The notes beneath the pieces are model-generated. The model was not told where the DNA came from. It did not search any database and saw only the letters and a program-made list of their open reading frames with translations. The translations under genes were made by a program, and so were the position numbers. 64,000 bases of DNA, taken from NCBI GenBank assembly GCA_019448385.1, contig JAGTXO010000002.1, forward strand, positions 1,054,001 to 1,118,000, written 5' to 3'. Source of the DNA: Diacronema lutheri. Its lineage: Eukaryota > Haptophyta > Pavlovophyceae > Pavlovales > Pavlovaceae. The stretch's first letter is position 1. Every line of letters begins with the position of its first letter. Below, one piece after another: positions 49,171 through 58,570 of the stretch.

Positions 49171-51152
49171 TTAGCCGTCGTCGCTGCCAAAGCGCCACTC
49201 TGATCGATCCAGCTGCGCCGCGTCGTCCTTGGCCTTGTCGCCGCCGCCCGACGGCGCGCCGCCGGCCGCGGCCGCCGCGTGGCCGCGTCGCGCCGCGCCG
49301 CGCGCGTGCGTCGGCTTGCTCGCCTCGCCTTTGGTCGAAACGCCTCCCACGTCGGCGAGCTCACCATCCATCATCGACGCGACGTCGTCGTTGTTCAGCC
49401 ACGACCAGACCGACGCGTCGTCGATCGGCTCCCTGCCGGTCGAGTCGGCGAGCGACGAGCCGCCGTCGGAGCCCACGGGCGCGAGCGAAGCGGCGACGTC
49501 GGGCGAGCCGTCGGGCGAGCCGGCGCGCGAGCCGCCGAGCGAGATGATGCGCAACGAGTCGCCCGAGCCGTCGCCCGACCCGCGGTCGTCGAGCGACACG
49601 GGGGGGCTGACGCGCGAGCCCAGTCCGCTGCACGCTCCGCCGCCGTCACCAAACCCGGAGCGTGCACGCGCGCGCGCGCCGCCGTCCGCGTTGGCATGCG
49701 CTCCGGAGCAGCCGTGCCCCGAGCCCTTGCGCGCGGAGAGCGCGGGGTGGGCGGCGTACGCCGAGGAAGTGCCGATGGCCTCGTCGTCGCCGTCGCGCCG
49801 GGGCGCGAGCGCGCTGTACGCGCCGTCGCCGAGCTCGTTCGCGGGCGGCGGGGCGCGTCGCATGGCCGCGCGCGCGTCGCTCATCCGAGCGTCGTTCATG
49901 CGCTCGACCACCTTGAAGCGCGCGGCGGCGCTCGCCATGTTGATCTTGGACGAGCCGCGCGCGGCGTGCTCGCGCTGCTCGCCAGGCGTGCTCGCGCCGA
50001 GAGAAGCGTGCGTGGCCTTGCCCCGTCCGCGCCCCTTTCCAAACTCGAGCGGCGCGCCGGCGACGCGTGCGAGCTCGCACGCGGCGGCGCACGACGCGCC
50101 GGCCGCCGAGAGCGCGCCGCCTGGCACCTGCGGGACGCTGCGATGCGGCAGATGTTCGACGGGCGCGCCAGCCGGGCGGCAGCGCGGAGCGTGCGCCGCC
50201 GCCGCGCAGGGCACCGTGGACACGGCGACGACCGGCGACGGCGCGGGCGCGGTGCTCGCGGTCTGCGTGTCGTGCGCGAATGCGCCCGGCGCGAGCATGC
50301 GGCTGACGATGTTTGAGCAGAGGGCCGCGGGCGCGCTCTCACACAACTGCCGTTGCATCGCCATCTGCTGCTGCACGAGTTGCATGTGCTGCCACTGCGT
50401 AAATTGCGCCTGCTGCTGCTGCTGCAGTCGCGCAAAGTTCGCGAGCTGGGACTCTTGCAGCGCCTGCGCGGCGCGGGCGGCGGGCGCGCGGGCGCATGCA
50501 GAGGAGTGACTGTCAGCAAGCGCGCCAAAAAAGAACAAAGGAAAAAAAGAAAAAAGAAAAAGGGGAAAAGAAACAAAAAGCCAACAGCGCTGTTGGCTTT
50601 GCGCGCGCTGCGGCTATGAGGCGAGCGCTGCTCACCACCAGAGTACGCTGCCGCTCCTGCTGCTGCCTCGCGTCATGCGCCGCGTTACCGCCGTCAGCGC
50701 CAGCCGCGCCAGCCGCGCCGCAGCCGCCGCCCACCTGCGCGCTCAGGAGCTGTGTGCCCGAAGCGTCGGGAGCAATGGCGGCGGGCGTACACGTGGCGTG
50801 CGCACACGCCGCCGGGTCCTGCGCGAGCGGCGGGTGGGTCGCGCGCGCGCGCGGTGGGGTCGTGAGCGCGCGCAGCGCCGGCAGAGGGTCGCGCGCGTCG
50901 CGCCGGCGAGGCGTGGGGCGCGAACGCGCAGTGCGCGCGCCTCGGGCTTCACCATCGCGTCCACCGCCACGCCCGCGTTCGGCGCGAGCTGCAGCTGCTG
51001 GGCGCGCTGCGCGTGCTGAAGCTGCTGGAGCTGCTGGAGCTGCTGGAGCTGCTGAAGCTGCTGCTCGACCGTCAGGCCGGCTGCGGCTGGGCCAAACGCG
51101 TGATGCGCCAGCGGCGCGCCGAGCGCCGCGCCACCCGGCTGGGCCTGCAGCA

Positions 51153-51199
<47 letters not shown>

Positions 51200-52437
51200 A
51201 AAATGAGCAGCTGCTGCTGACGCCGCTGCTGCGCGAGCGCGTCCACCTGCACCCGCGCTGCCGGCGCGCTCGCCGCGCCGGGCAACGCCGAGGCCTGCGC
51301 GAGCGCCGCCGAGCGCGCGCCGGATCGCGGGCTCCTCTGCTCGTCGAGCTCCTGCACGACGCCTTGCGAGTGCAGGACGGTTGCACCGGCCGTCGCGCAC
51401 AGCGCGTGGGCCTTCTGCCCGCCCGCGTGCGGGCGCGGCGGCGGGGCCCGAGCATCGCGCGAGCCATCCGCCGGCTGCGGCGTGGCCGGCGCGCCGGGCG
51501 CGAGGGCCGGAGGCGACGAATGCACGCCGGCGGCGGATGACTCGACAAGCTCTGACGTGACGAGGATGAACTGCGAGCGTGAAAGCATCGAGTCGCTCAG
51601 CCTGCCCATCCGAAGCACGTGGTAGAATGGGCGGCCCGTGCTGCGGTAGTGCACGACCGCCGCGGACGACTCGCCAGGCCGCTCGCTCGCCGCGCGCACG
51701 AGAGACGCGACCATGTGCGCGTCGGTCGCGGCGCCCTGGAACATATCCAGCGTGCTGCCGAGCACCTGCTGCAGCGCGTATCCGCTCAGCTCGAGCCAGC
51801 CCACGCTCGACCACATGATGCGGAACGGCGGGTTCGCCTCGAGGAGCAGCTGCGCGACCGCAGGCGCGGGCGGCGCGAGCGGCACGGCGGCGGGCATGTG
51901 CGCGTCCACGCCGGCCGATGCGGAGCGTGAGCCGGCGTTCGCGGGCGCGGCGAAGCCGGGCTTGGGCGACGTTGCGCCCATGGCCAACGAACCCTCGCTC
52001 AACGCCGCGCTCGCCAGCTCGACCTGCGGCACGAACGGCTCGCTGCCGCCGCCGCGCGAGAGCGGCGACTCAAGGCTCTCGCCCCAGCCGGCCGACTCGA
52101 GCCAGCCACTCGCGGGCGGCCGGAGCGGGAGCAGCGTGGTGGGCTCGCGCACGCCCCGCTCTGACGCCGTCCACCGCTTGTGCACGCCCTTACGCGTGTA
52201 CCGCTGCCGCCGATTCTGGAACCAGACCTGCACGCGGCGTGTCGTGACGTGCAGCTGGAACGCGAGCCGACTGACCGTCTCCTTGCTCGGGAGCGGCTCT
52301 TGAAAGAAGACCTTCTCGAGGATCGTGCGCGCCTGCTGATTCACCTTCCACCGCGCCGCCGCGTCCGCATCGTGGTCCGCCTCGGCGTCGTCGATTTTCC
52401 CCTCCTCTGTCATTGGGGGCCCCTTCGCCTCCTCCAT
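49171..52437 (-). CDS. Homeodomain protein with LOV-like PAS domain
   Basis: Modelled as three exons (50926-52437, 50636-50818, 49171-50463), 995 residues from ATG 52437. The homeodomain lies at about 28-88: RWKVNQQARTILEKVFFQEP, RVQVWFQNRRQRYTRKG with the invariant WFQNRR. A PAS domain at about 195-300 reads FRIMWSSVGWLELSGYALQQ, VLGSTLDMFQGAATD, VVHYRSTGRPFYHVLRMG. It aligns without gaps to plant LOV domains, but the photoactive Cys of the GRNCRFLQG loop is Leu (GSTLDMFQG). A poly-Gln run (14) and further Q-rich stretches follow. Exon 2 and 3 joins are in phase but exact donors are uncertain. The 49171-50463 part could instead be a separate gene. Likely a nuclear transcription factor with a sensory or dimerisation PAS domain. 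Confidence 0.72.
50577..50600. repeat. Perfect 24-bp palindrome next to a long purine/pyrimidine tract
   Basis: Two 12-base arms (AAAGCCAACAGC and its complement) meet without a spacer. On the minus strand the palindrome is followed by about 55 bases of almost pure T/C (50522-50576). It lies inside the predicted last intron of the homeodomain gene, whose acceptor would be about 60 bp further on. Alternatively it is a hairpin-plus-U-tract 3' end if that model is wrong. Confidence 0.8.
51152..51200 (-). repeat. CAG/CTG repeat encoding poly-Gln
   Basis: A run of CTG on the plus strand, read as CAG (Gln) in the homeodomain-PAS gene. A looser (CTGGAG)n-like array at 51016-51066 encodes the repeated LQQLQQ pattern in the same protein. 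Confidence 0.9.
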
Positions 52438-52628
52438 GAGCCGACGTTCGCTGAGAAACTTTGCAGTGTTCGGCGCTGCTTTTAAACAAAGAGTTCGCTG
52501 CTGTGTTTCGTCTGTCGAGACGGTCCAAAGAACATCCGGAAAGTGGAAACAGTCGAGGCACCTCCCCAGGGAGTCCGGGAGAGTGTGGCGGCTGTCACAC
52601 ACTTTGGAAGTCGGAACACTCTGGGGCG

Positions 52629-53765
52629 TCACATGCCGAGCGCGCGCGCGCATTCCGGGCAGTACCACTGTGCGTCGTCGTCAAGCGCCGGCGCGAACGG
52701 GCCGAGGCAGTCCGCATGGTAGACATGCGGGCAACCGTCGCAGCAGACGAGGTCGCCGCCCGCACCACACTCGGCGCACGCCTCGAAATTCCCATCCGAG
52801 CCGATCGGGAAGAGGTCTGCCGCCGGCGCGCACGCGCCATCACCATCGCCGTCGCCATCGCCGTCGCCGCCGCCATCGTCCACGTCCTCGTCCTCGTCCT
52901 CGTCCGCTGCGCCGCCGACGGCACCGGCCGCGCCGTCGGCCCCGTCCTCGCCGCGCCAGCCCAGCAGCGCGCCGTGCTCGGCGAGGAGCGCCAGCCAGCG
53001 TGCGGCGGCCTGCGCGGCGGGCGCGTCGGCCGCCGTCACGCGCACGGCGTCCATCGCCGCCCGCACGAGCCAACCGAGGCGCGCCGCGCCGCCCGCGCTC
53101 GCGAGCCCGGCGCACTCCGCGCCCGCGTGCTCGGCAAAGAAGCGCTCAATGCTTGCCGCCGAAAAATCAGTCAGCTCGGGCGGAGCCGCGTCGGGCGGAG
53201 CCGCGCCTGCGCCACTCGGCCCGACCGTTGGCGCGGGGCGCGAGGTGAGCGTGGGCGGGCGGGCCGCCAGATCGTCACATCGGGCGGGCCGCTTGCCCTC
53301 CGCGCGCGTGTATGGCTCCTCCGTCCGCCCTGGCTTCGGCACGTCGTCGACGAGCACGAGCGCCTCTCGCGCCGCGCGCAGCAGCACCAGGCCACGTGCA
53401 AGGCCGGCCGCGTCGGCAACGGGCATCGCGAGGTGCGTGACGGCACCGTCGGGCGCGCCGTCGCCCGCCGCGCGCGCGTCTTCAAAGCCGAACGCGCGCA
53501 TCAGCGCGAGGCCCGAGGGCAGCGAGCCCACGCGCTGGTGGAAGGTCGCGTTCGCGAGGCGGACGGTGCGGTAGCGTTCCGCCTGCGGGTCTTCGAGCAC
53601 GTTGCGTAGCATCGTGGCGATCGTTTGAAGCGCAAGCGCGCACCGTGCGGCGTCCGCGCCGCACTCGAGGCGTAGCCGGCGCACAAGTGCGAGCGCATCG
53701 GCCGCCCCTCCCTCCTCTGGCCGCTCGTCGGCCAATCGCTTGCACCCTCGGCCCGTCCCCACCAT
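52629..53765 (-). CDS. PUB-domain plus PHD-finger protein
   Basis: A 378-residue intronless protein from ATG 53765 (MVGTGRGCKRLADERP). Residues about 20-105 resemble a PUB/PUG domain: ALALQTIATMLRNVLEDPQA, RYRTVRLANATFHQRVGSLP, GLALMRAFGFED; such domains bind the p97/CDC48 tail or proteasome-linked partners. A middle Ala-rich helical region and a (GD)n acidic run follow. The C-terminus is a canonical C4HC3 PHD finger (CAECGAGGDLVCCDGCPHVY, HADCLGPF, WYCPEC), which typically reads histone H3 tails. The combination suggests a link between chromatin and ubiquitin/CDC48 pathways. Divergent from the GT-A gene (54 bp between ATGs). Confidence 0.78.
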   Translation of the reverse strand: MVGTGRGCKRLADERPEEGGAADALALVRRLRLECGADAARCALALQTIATMLRNVLEDPQAERYRTVRLANATFHQRVGSLPSGLALMRAFGFEDARAAGDGAPDGAVTHLAMPVADAAGLARGLVLLRAAREALVLVDDVPKPGRTEEPYTRAEGKRPARCDDLAARPPTLTSRPAPTVGPSGAGAAPPDAAPPELTDFSAASIERFFAEHAGAECAGLASAGGAARLGWLVRAAMDAVRVTAADAPAAQAAARWLALLAEHGALLGWRGEDGADGAAGAVGGAADEDEDEDVDDGGGDGDGDGDGDGACAPAADLFPIGSDGNFEACAECGAGGDLVCCDGCPHVYHADCLGPFAPALDDDAQWYCPECARALGM

Positions 53766-53819
53766 GTTGGGCGGGAGATGAGCACCCTCGGCCCGTTCCC
53801 ACCAAGTTTCAACGCCACA

Positions 53820-54794
53820 ATGGCGGCGCGGCGGCCGCCGCCGGGCCACGTTGTGATCAGCCTTGCCGCGCTGCTACTGCTCGCGCGCGAGGCGCACGCG
53901 CTCGCGGCGAACGCGCGCCCGAATCCGTCGGGCCTGCGCATTTCGCTGCTCGTGCCGTGCACGCCGGCGCACTTTGGCCCGCTGAACCGCACCCTCTCCG
54001 CGTACGCCGCCGGCGTCGTCCACCCGGACGAGGTCATCGTGTCGCTCAGCGGCTCGGCCGACGGGCGTGCGCGCGTCGCTCGGTCGCGCGTCGAGCGGCT
54101 GCGTGGCACATTTGCTCGCGTCTTCTCGCGCGTCGTGCTGCTCGAGCACGCGGGCGAGCGCTCGGCGGGTGAGAACCGCAACGCGGCGGGCGCGCACGCT
54201 TCGGGAGACGTGCTCGTCTTCTCGGACGCGGACGACGTGCCGCACCCGCAGCGGCTGGCCGTGCTCGCGCACTGGTTTGCAAAAGAGCCCGCCGTGCAGA
54301 TGCTCCACCACACGTGGGTGCGCAGCACCGCGAGCTTCAGGCCGTGGACCGAGCGAGAGCTCGGCGCGGTCCGGCGCGTCTCGCCCGGCGAGCTCGCGCG
54401 CGCGTTCGACGTGCATTGCGCGGAGCGCTACCCGCCCGTCGTGGCTCGGGCGATGGTCAGCCGTACGCGAAGCCGGCTTCTCGCGCCCGAGATGCTCACG
54501 CAGATGCCCGTTTTCCAGCCGCTGCGCACGGCCGCGCCAATACACACGGGCAACCTCGCGCTCCGGCGCGAGGTGCTCGCGCGCGTGCGCTGGCCGACGT
54601 TTCGCGAGGCGGGCGAGGACAAGGCCTTCTCGTGGAGTGTCGTCGCGCAACTGCGCGCGGCCATCGTGATCGAGGTGCCGCTCGTGTGCTACTGCGAGTC
54701 GCGCCTCGCGGCCGCGTGCTCGAGCGCGTGCGCACCCGTTGGCGTCGGCATCGACAGCGTGGACGTGTCGCGCTGGCCGACGCTGGGCCGTTGA
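53820..54794 (+). CDS. GT-A-fold glycosyltransferase (family-2-like) with signal peptide
   Basis: A 324-residue intronless protein. ATG 53820 has a good context (ACAATGG) and begins a leader, HVVISLAALLLLAREAHALA; an in-frame ATG at 53778 would add 14 residues. The domain begins ISLLVPCTPAHFGPLNRTL, a GT2-like nucleotide-sugar motif, with GENRNAAGAHASGDVLVFSD and the metal-binding SDADD near residue 140, then a late GNLALRREVLARV and AGEDKAFSW, typical of the acceptor-side and catalytic region. Probably a lumenal Golgi/ER enzyme. Donor sugar unknown. Two Cys pairs near the end (CYCE, ACSSACAP) may form disulfides. Confidence 0.7.
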   Translation: MAARRPPPGHVVISLAALLLLAREAHALAANARPNPSGLRISLLVPCTPAHFGPLNRTLSAYAAGVVHPDEVIVSLSGSADGRARVARSRVERLRGTFARVFSRVVLLEHAGERSAGENRNAAGAHASGDVLVFSDADDVPHPQRLAVLAHWFAKEPAVQMLHHTWVRSTASFRPWTERELGAVRRVSPGELARAFDVHCAERYPPVVARAMVSRTRSRLLAPEMLTQMPVFQPLRTAAPIHTGNLALRREVLARVRWPTFREAGEDKAFSWSVVAQLRAAIVIEVPLVCYCESRLAAACSSACAPVGVGIDSVDVSRWPTLGR

Positions 54795-55185
54795 TGCCGC
54801 CCGGGCCGCGGCACGCCGGCAGCCCGCAATTTCGCCCGCGCCGCGCTCAAAACTGAGCGAAACCATATTGTCGCTTCGCGACCTCGACGTGCGCCTTCTG
54901 GCGTGGGGTGGACAGGCGCGGCGGGGGTTGGCACGCCCCCGCCGCGTCCTTGCCGTCCCGGCCGTCCCCGCTGCCGGCGTGCACAGGGTCGACGCCCTGA
55001 CTTTGGCCCGACGTTGCGCGCTTTCTTTCGCTCGCTCCGTTTGTCCAGCCTCGGCCCCGTGCACGCCCTCCCCCTGCTGACCGCTGACCCTCTTGTAAGC
55101 GTCGTTGGAAAACTGAATATTCCGGGCCCAGGACTGCTTGTCGGGCGGCGCCATTCCGCCGACGTTGGCGGCCGCGCGGCCCCCG
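54795..55185. other. Spacer between GT-A and DHHC genes, possible small minus-strand gene
   Basis: On the minus strand an ATG at 55154 opens APPDKQSWARNIQFSNDAYK and the repeat motif HGAEAGQT, and a different frame ends with QKAHVEVAKRQYGFAQF and a stop at 54847. Both ends look protein-like, but they are in different frames and no clear intron joins them. It could be a small spliced gene, a pseudogene, or chance. The start would be 31 bp from the DHHC start. Confidence 0.3.
55037..55106 (-). repeat. Dispersed coding-like repeat, copy B
   Basis: Minus-strand match to 19678-19738. Shared blocks: AACGACGCTTACA, GGGTCAGC, GCACGGGGC and GAGGCTGGACAAACG. Copy B has nine extra bases (three codons). 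Each copy lies upstream of a minus- or plus-strand gene in the same relative orientation (antisense to the downstream gene). Confidence 0.55.
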
Positions 55186-56162
55186 ATGATGGACATGAAA
55201 AAGCCGCGGCGCAAGGGAGCGAGCATGGCCGACCGGTATGCGGGGCCCTTGACGATCGTACTTTTGAGCTTGTCGATCGCGCTCGGCTCGCAGCTCGCTG
55301 TCTACTTTGCGACGGGCTACAGCCGCTTGGGCGACGGAGCGAAGCTCGTGTCCACGCGCAAGACGGCCGAGCTGCTGTGGTGGCTGGCGATCGTGCAGCT
55401 TGTTGCGCTCACGCTCGCGCTTGTCCTCCTTGTCCTCACAAACGTGCTCGACCCGGGCAACGTCGAGCTCAATCAGCTGCCCGAGATGGTTGCGAGCGCC
55501 GAGGAGGGCGAGGAGAGTCGCAAGCGCACGGGCCGGATGGTGCGCAAGATGCCAGACGGCGCGGAGATCGAGTTCCGGTGGTGCTGGCACTGCTCGATCT
55601 GGAGGCCGCCCATGGCAAACCATTGCCCTACGTGCAACCGCTGCTTCCTGAAGCTTGACCACCACTGCCCGTGGACAGGTGCGCGCGACGCGCGATCCGC
55701 GCGCGCGCGCAACCGCGCGCCGCTCTCTCTCTTGGGCGCGCGGGCTGAAGCGCGCGGCGCATGCGCATTGCACCCACCCTTGGCGTAGGCAACTGCATCG
55801 CCGCGCACAACATCCGCTTCTTCTGGGCGATGATCGCGTGCTTTGGCCTCGCTGGATCGCTCATCCCGATCGGGCTCGCCGCATTCTTCGCGAGCGCCGT
55901 GCTCAACCACGACCACGTGCACGCGGCGGTGATCGCGATCGGCGCGCTGTTCGCGCTGTACCTCGTATGCACCTTCGGCAGCATGTGGATTGGCGCGTCC
56001 GTCATGCTGGCGCGCACCGCGAAGACGGTGTGCAACCCGCGCGGCGGCAAGAGCGCGACCCTCCAAAACCAGGCCGAGTGGTTTGAGGACATGCTCTCGC
56101 GCGAGCGCGCAGAGCAGGACTGCTCGGTGCTCTCGGCGCCATGCAGGTGTCGGCAGCACTGA
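55186..56162 (+). CDS. DHHC-type protein S-palmitoyltransferase
   Basis: Two exons (55186-55678 and 55789-56162), 288 residues; the 110-nt GTGCGC intron splits the catalytic core so that splicing restores LDHHCPWTGNCIAAHN. ATG 55186 is the first in-frame ATG. Two hydrophobic helices precede the Cys-rich domain (FRWCWHCSIWRPPMANHCPT, CNRCFLKLDHHC) and two follow (FFWAMIACFGLAGSLIPIG, AAVIAIGALFALYLVCTFGS), the standard four-helix layout. The DPG motif (LDPGNVEL) is present after helix 2. It attaches palmitate to cytosolic Cys residues of membrane proteins, usually at the Golgi, ER or plasma membrane. Confidence 0.92.
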
Positions 56163-56247
56163 ACGCTTTCTGATCGTCGCGCTTACGGCGGCAGCGAAGG
56201 GAGCTGTCAATCAAACGTCGGGAGACCCACGGCCTCGGCTGCGAAAG

Positions 56248-57213
56248 CTAAGTTGTGAGCGCGTTGTAGACCTGCACGCGCTTGTCCTCGCCGACCGAGA
56301 CGAGGCGCTCGCCGCTCGAGTCGAACGCAACCTGCCACACGCTGTCCGTGTGCACGCCGCCAAACGCCTGCACGCACTTGCGCGTGCCAACGTCCCACAG
56401 CTTCACCTGCCGGTCGGTCGAGCTCGTCGCCAGGACGCCATCGGTGGGCGAGAAGGATGCGGACAGGATCCAGCCGGCGTGAGCGGAAAAGGCGTTGACG
56501 ACGGCGCCGGTTTTCACGTCGTAGAGCGTGAAGGACGCGTCGTCCGCGCCGACACCGAGCAGCGCCGAGTCGGGCGAGAAGGCGAGCGCGCGCACGGGCA
56601 CCGTGCTCGCGCCGAGCTCGCTCTGCACGACACCCGTCGCGACGTCGAAGACGGCGACGCCGCCGTCGGTCGTCGCGCTGGCCAGGAGGGCGCCGTCGGG
56701 CGAAAAAGCGATCGTGAGCACAAACTTGCCGCCGCGCGGATGCAGCGACACCGTGCGCTCGCCGGTGAGCGTGTCCCAAACGTGCACGCACCCGTTTTGG
56801 GTGCCGTTGGCGACGACGCCGCCGCGCGGGTGGAGCGCAATCTTCCAGCACTCGCCGGGGCCGGCGTCAATGGCGCGCGTGTGCTCGCAGCCCTCATCGG
56901 TCAGCGCCCACAGGTTGATCTGTCCGTCCAGCCCGCTGCTCGCGCACGCGCTCCCGTCCGCCGCCGTGCTGACCGAGACGACGCCGAGCAGGTGGACCGG
57001 GCTGAGCGCGCCACCGCCGCTGAGCGCGTCGAGGCCGACGGTCCACAGCTTGAGCTGCTCGTCAGCCGAGCCTGTCAGCAGCCGCCCGCCACTGCACCAC
57101 GCCGCCGCCCAGACGCCGTCGTCGTGCGCGTCCTTGCCGAAGACTCCCGGGACGAATCGCCTCCCTCGCGCCTCGGCGCCAAACTCCATCGCTCGTCGGG
57201 GCCCTCCGGACAT
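56248..57213 (-). CDS. WDR61: WDR61/SKI8-like WD40 protein
   Basis: A 321-residue intronless seven-bladed propeller. Two in-frame ATGs (57213 and 57189) are possible; 57213 has A at -3. The start DAHDDGVWAAAWCSGGRLLT and DQLKLW-type blade ends, together with ECWKIALHPRGGVVANGTQN, FVLTIAFSPDGALLASATTD, VRALAFSPDSALLGVGADDA and VWQVAFDSSGERLVSVGEDK, follow the WDR61/SKI8 order (SKI8 has the distinctive WK..FHP block). It serves the cytosolic SKI complex, which feeds mRNA to the exosome, and the PAF1 transcription complex. Divergent from RPS15A. Confidence 0.82.
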   Translation of the reverse strand: MSGGPRRAMEFGAEARGRRFVPGVFGKDAHDDGVWAAAWCSGGRLLTGSADEQLKLWTVGLDALSGGGALSPVHLLGVVSVSTAADGSACASSGLDGQINLWALTDEGCEHTRAIDAGPGECWKIALHPRGGVVANGTQNGCVHVWDTLTGERTVSLHPRGGKFVLTIAFSPDGALLASATTDGGVAVFDVATGVVQSELGASTVPVRALAFSPDSALLGVGADDASFTLYDVKTGAVVNAFSAHAGWILSASFSPTDGVLATSSTDRQVKLWDVGTRKCVQAFGGVHTDSVWQVAFDSSGERLVSVGEDKRVQVYNALTT

Positions 57214-57265
57214 GGTCGACCCGGACACCGTGCCAGAAAACCCACGTGGGCGATCTCTCCTCCAG

Positions 57266-58026
57266 GTGCGCGGGCGGCGTGCTATGGGCGACGCTCTCGC
57301 CGTCGAGCGGGCGTGCGTGGGCGCGCCCGGGCGGCGGCCCACGGCGAACGGATCGCTTGCTCGACGCACGTTGCTGACGCTCTGGCGCTCGTCACGCCAC
57401 TCGCCTTCGCAGGATGGTAAAGATCAGCGTGCTCGCCGACAACCTCAAAACGATGAGCAATGCCGAGAAGCGCGGCCGCCGCCAGGTGATGCTCCGGCCG
57501 TCTTCCAAGGTGGTGGTCAAGTTCTTGCAGCAGATGATGAAGCACGGTGCGCGCGAGCGCACGCGCTTTCGCGCGCACGCGCACGCGCGTGCGCGCGCCC
57601 GCGCCCGCGCGCGCGGAGTCGCGCGTGCCCTGTGCCCGAGAGCCAGGCGTGCGCGCGCGCGCGCGCGACATGCGCAACACGGTTCGCGCGCCTGCCTTCT
57701 GCTCACGCGGCGCCGACTGGCCTCGCGCAACGCGTTCGGGCACGTTCGCGGCGCGCGGTCGCGCAGGGTACATCGGTGAGTTTGAGATCATCGACGATCA
57801 CCGGGCGGGGAAAATCGTGGTTGAGCTCAACGGCCGCATCAACAAGTGCGGCGTGATCAGCCCGCGCTACGACGTGCAGGTGGGCGATATTGAGCAGTGG
57901 GTCGTCAACCTGCTGCCGTCGCGTCAGTTTGGTAAGATCATCCTGACGACGTCGATGGGCATCATGGACCACGACGAGGCTCGCCGTCGGGGTACGGGCG
58001 GCAAGATCATCGGCTTCTTTTACTGA
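57266..58026 (+). CDS. RPS15A: 40S ribosomal protein S15a (uS8), with a predicted 5'UTR intron
   Basis: Coding exons 57414-57546 and 57767-58026 give 130 residues, the standard length. The 220-nt GTGCGC intron falls inside [19 protein letters not shown]. Other blocks: [52 protein letters not shown] and GGKIIGFFY. The ATG follows TTCGCAGG, an evident 3' splice site; a donor CAG/GTGCGCGG at 57266 would give a 147-nt 5'UTR intron (57266-57412), common for ribosomal protein genes. uS8 binds helix 21 of 18S rRNA early in 40S assembly. Confidence 0.93.
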
Positions 58027-58570
58027 GGCGTGGCGGCGCTGCGGCCGTGGCGGCCGCGGCGGCGGCGCGCGCGCTGGCAGCAGGCCCCGCACTTTCCGCG
58101 AGCCTGCGGCGCTTGTCAGCGCGCGCTCTCACACTCGGCTTCAAGTGTGCACGTGACCCTGGCTTGGCTTTGCGCTGCTGTCACGACGGACGACTCGCGA
58201 CGCCTGACCTGCCGACGTGCTCCGCGGCCCGCAGGAGATCGGCTTTTGACGGGCCACGAGCCCGTGCGGGCCGAGTGACGGCAGAAGCCGGTGCACTCTC
58301 GGAAGCTCGAATGCACGCGGGGCTGGCTTGGGAGGCACAGTCTTCACCCGCACGATGTGGTTGTGCCCTTGCCAGGCCAAGTGCACAGCCAAATCGTGCG
58401 CCTCCCAATGACTCGTTGATGAGCGTGATGAGTTGACTCAGTCGGACACACAAGCAAAGCTCGCATGGCGGAGGTTTGAGGCGCCGCCTGAGCCGATAGA
58501 GGATCACATCCGGAAGCGGACGATCTCGCAGCCAGTTTGGGAGAAGTAGATCACGCGGCAGCAGGCCGTG
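58027..58570. other. Intergenic region between RPS15A and the internal-repeat gene
   Basis: About 540 bp with no assigned gene. Its last 40 bp (from 58532) code for WEK, a TAG stop and ITRQQAV, homologous to an internal repeat of the downstream protein, so the ancestral gene probably extended into this spacer. Confidence 0.5.

Noticed and set aside
58416-58491. Possible C/D snoRNA: GTGATGA at 58425-58431 and CTGA at 58488-58491
   Set aside because: Flanking bases pair for only about two positions and no clear guide segment was found; the motifs are short enough to occur by chance.
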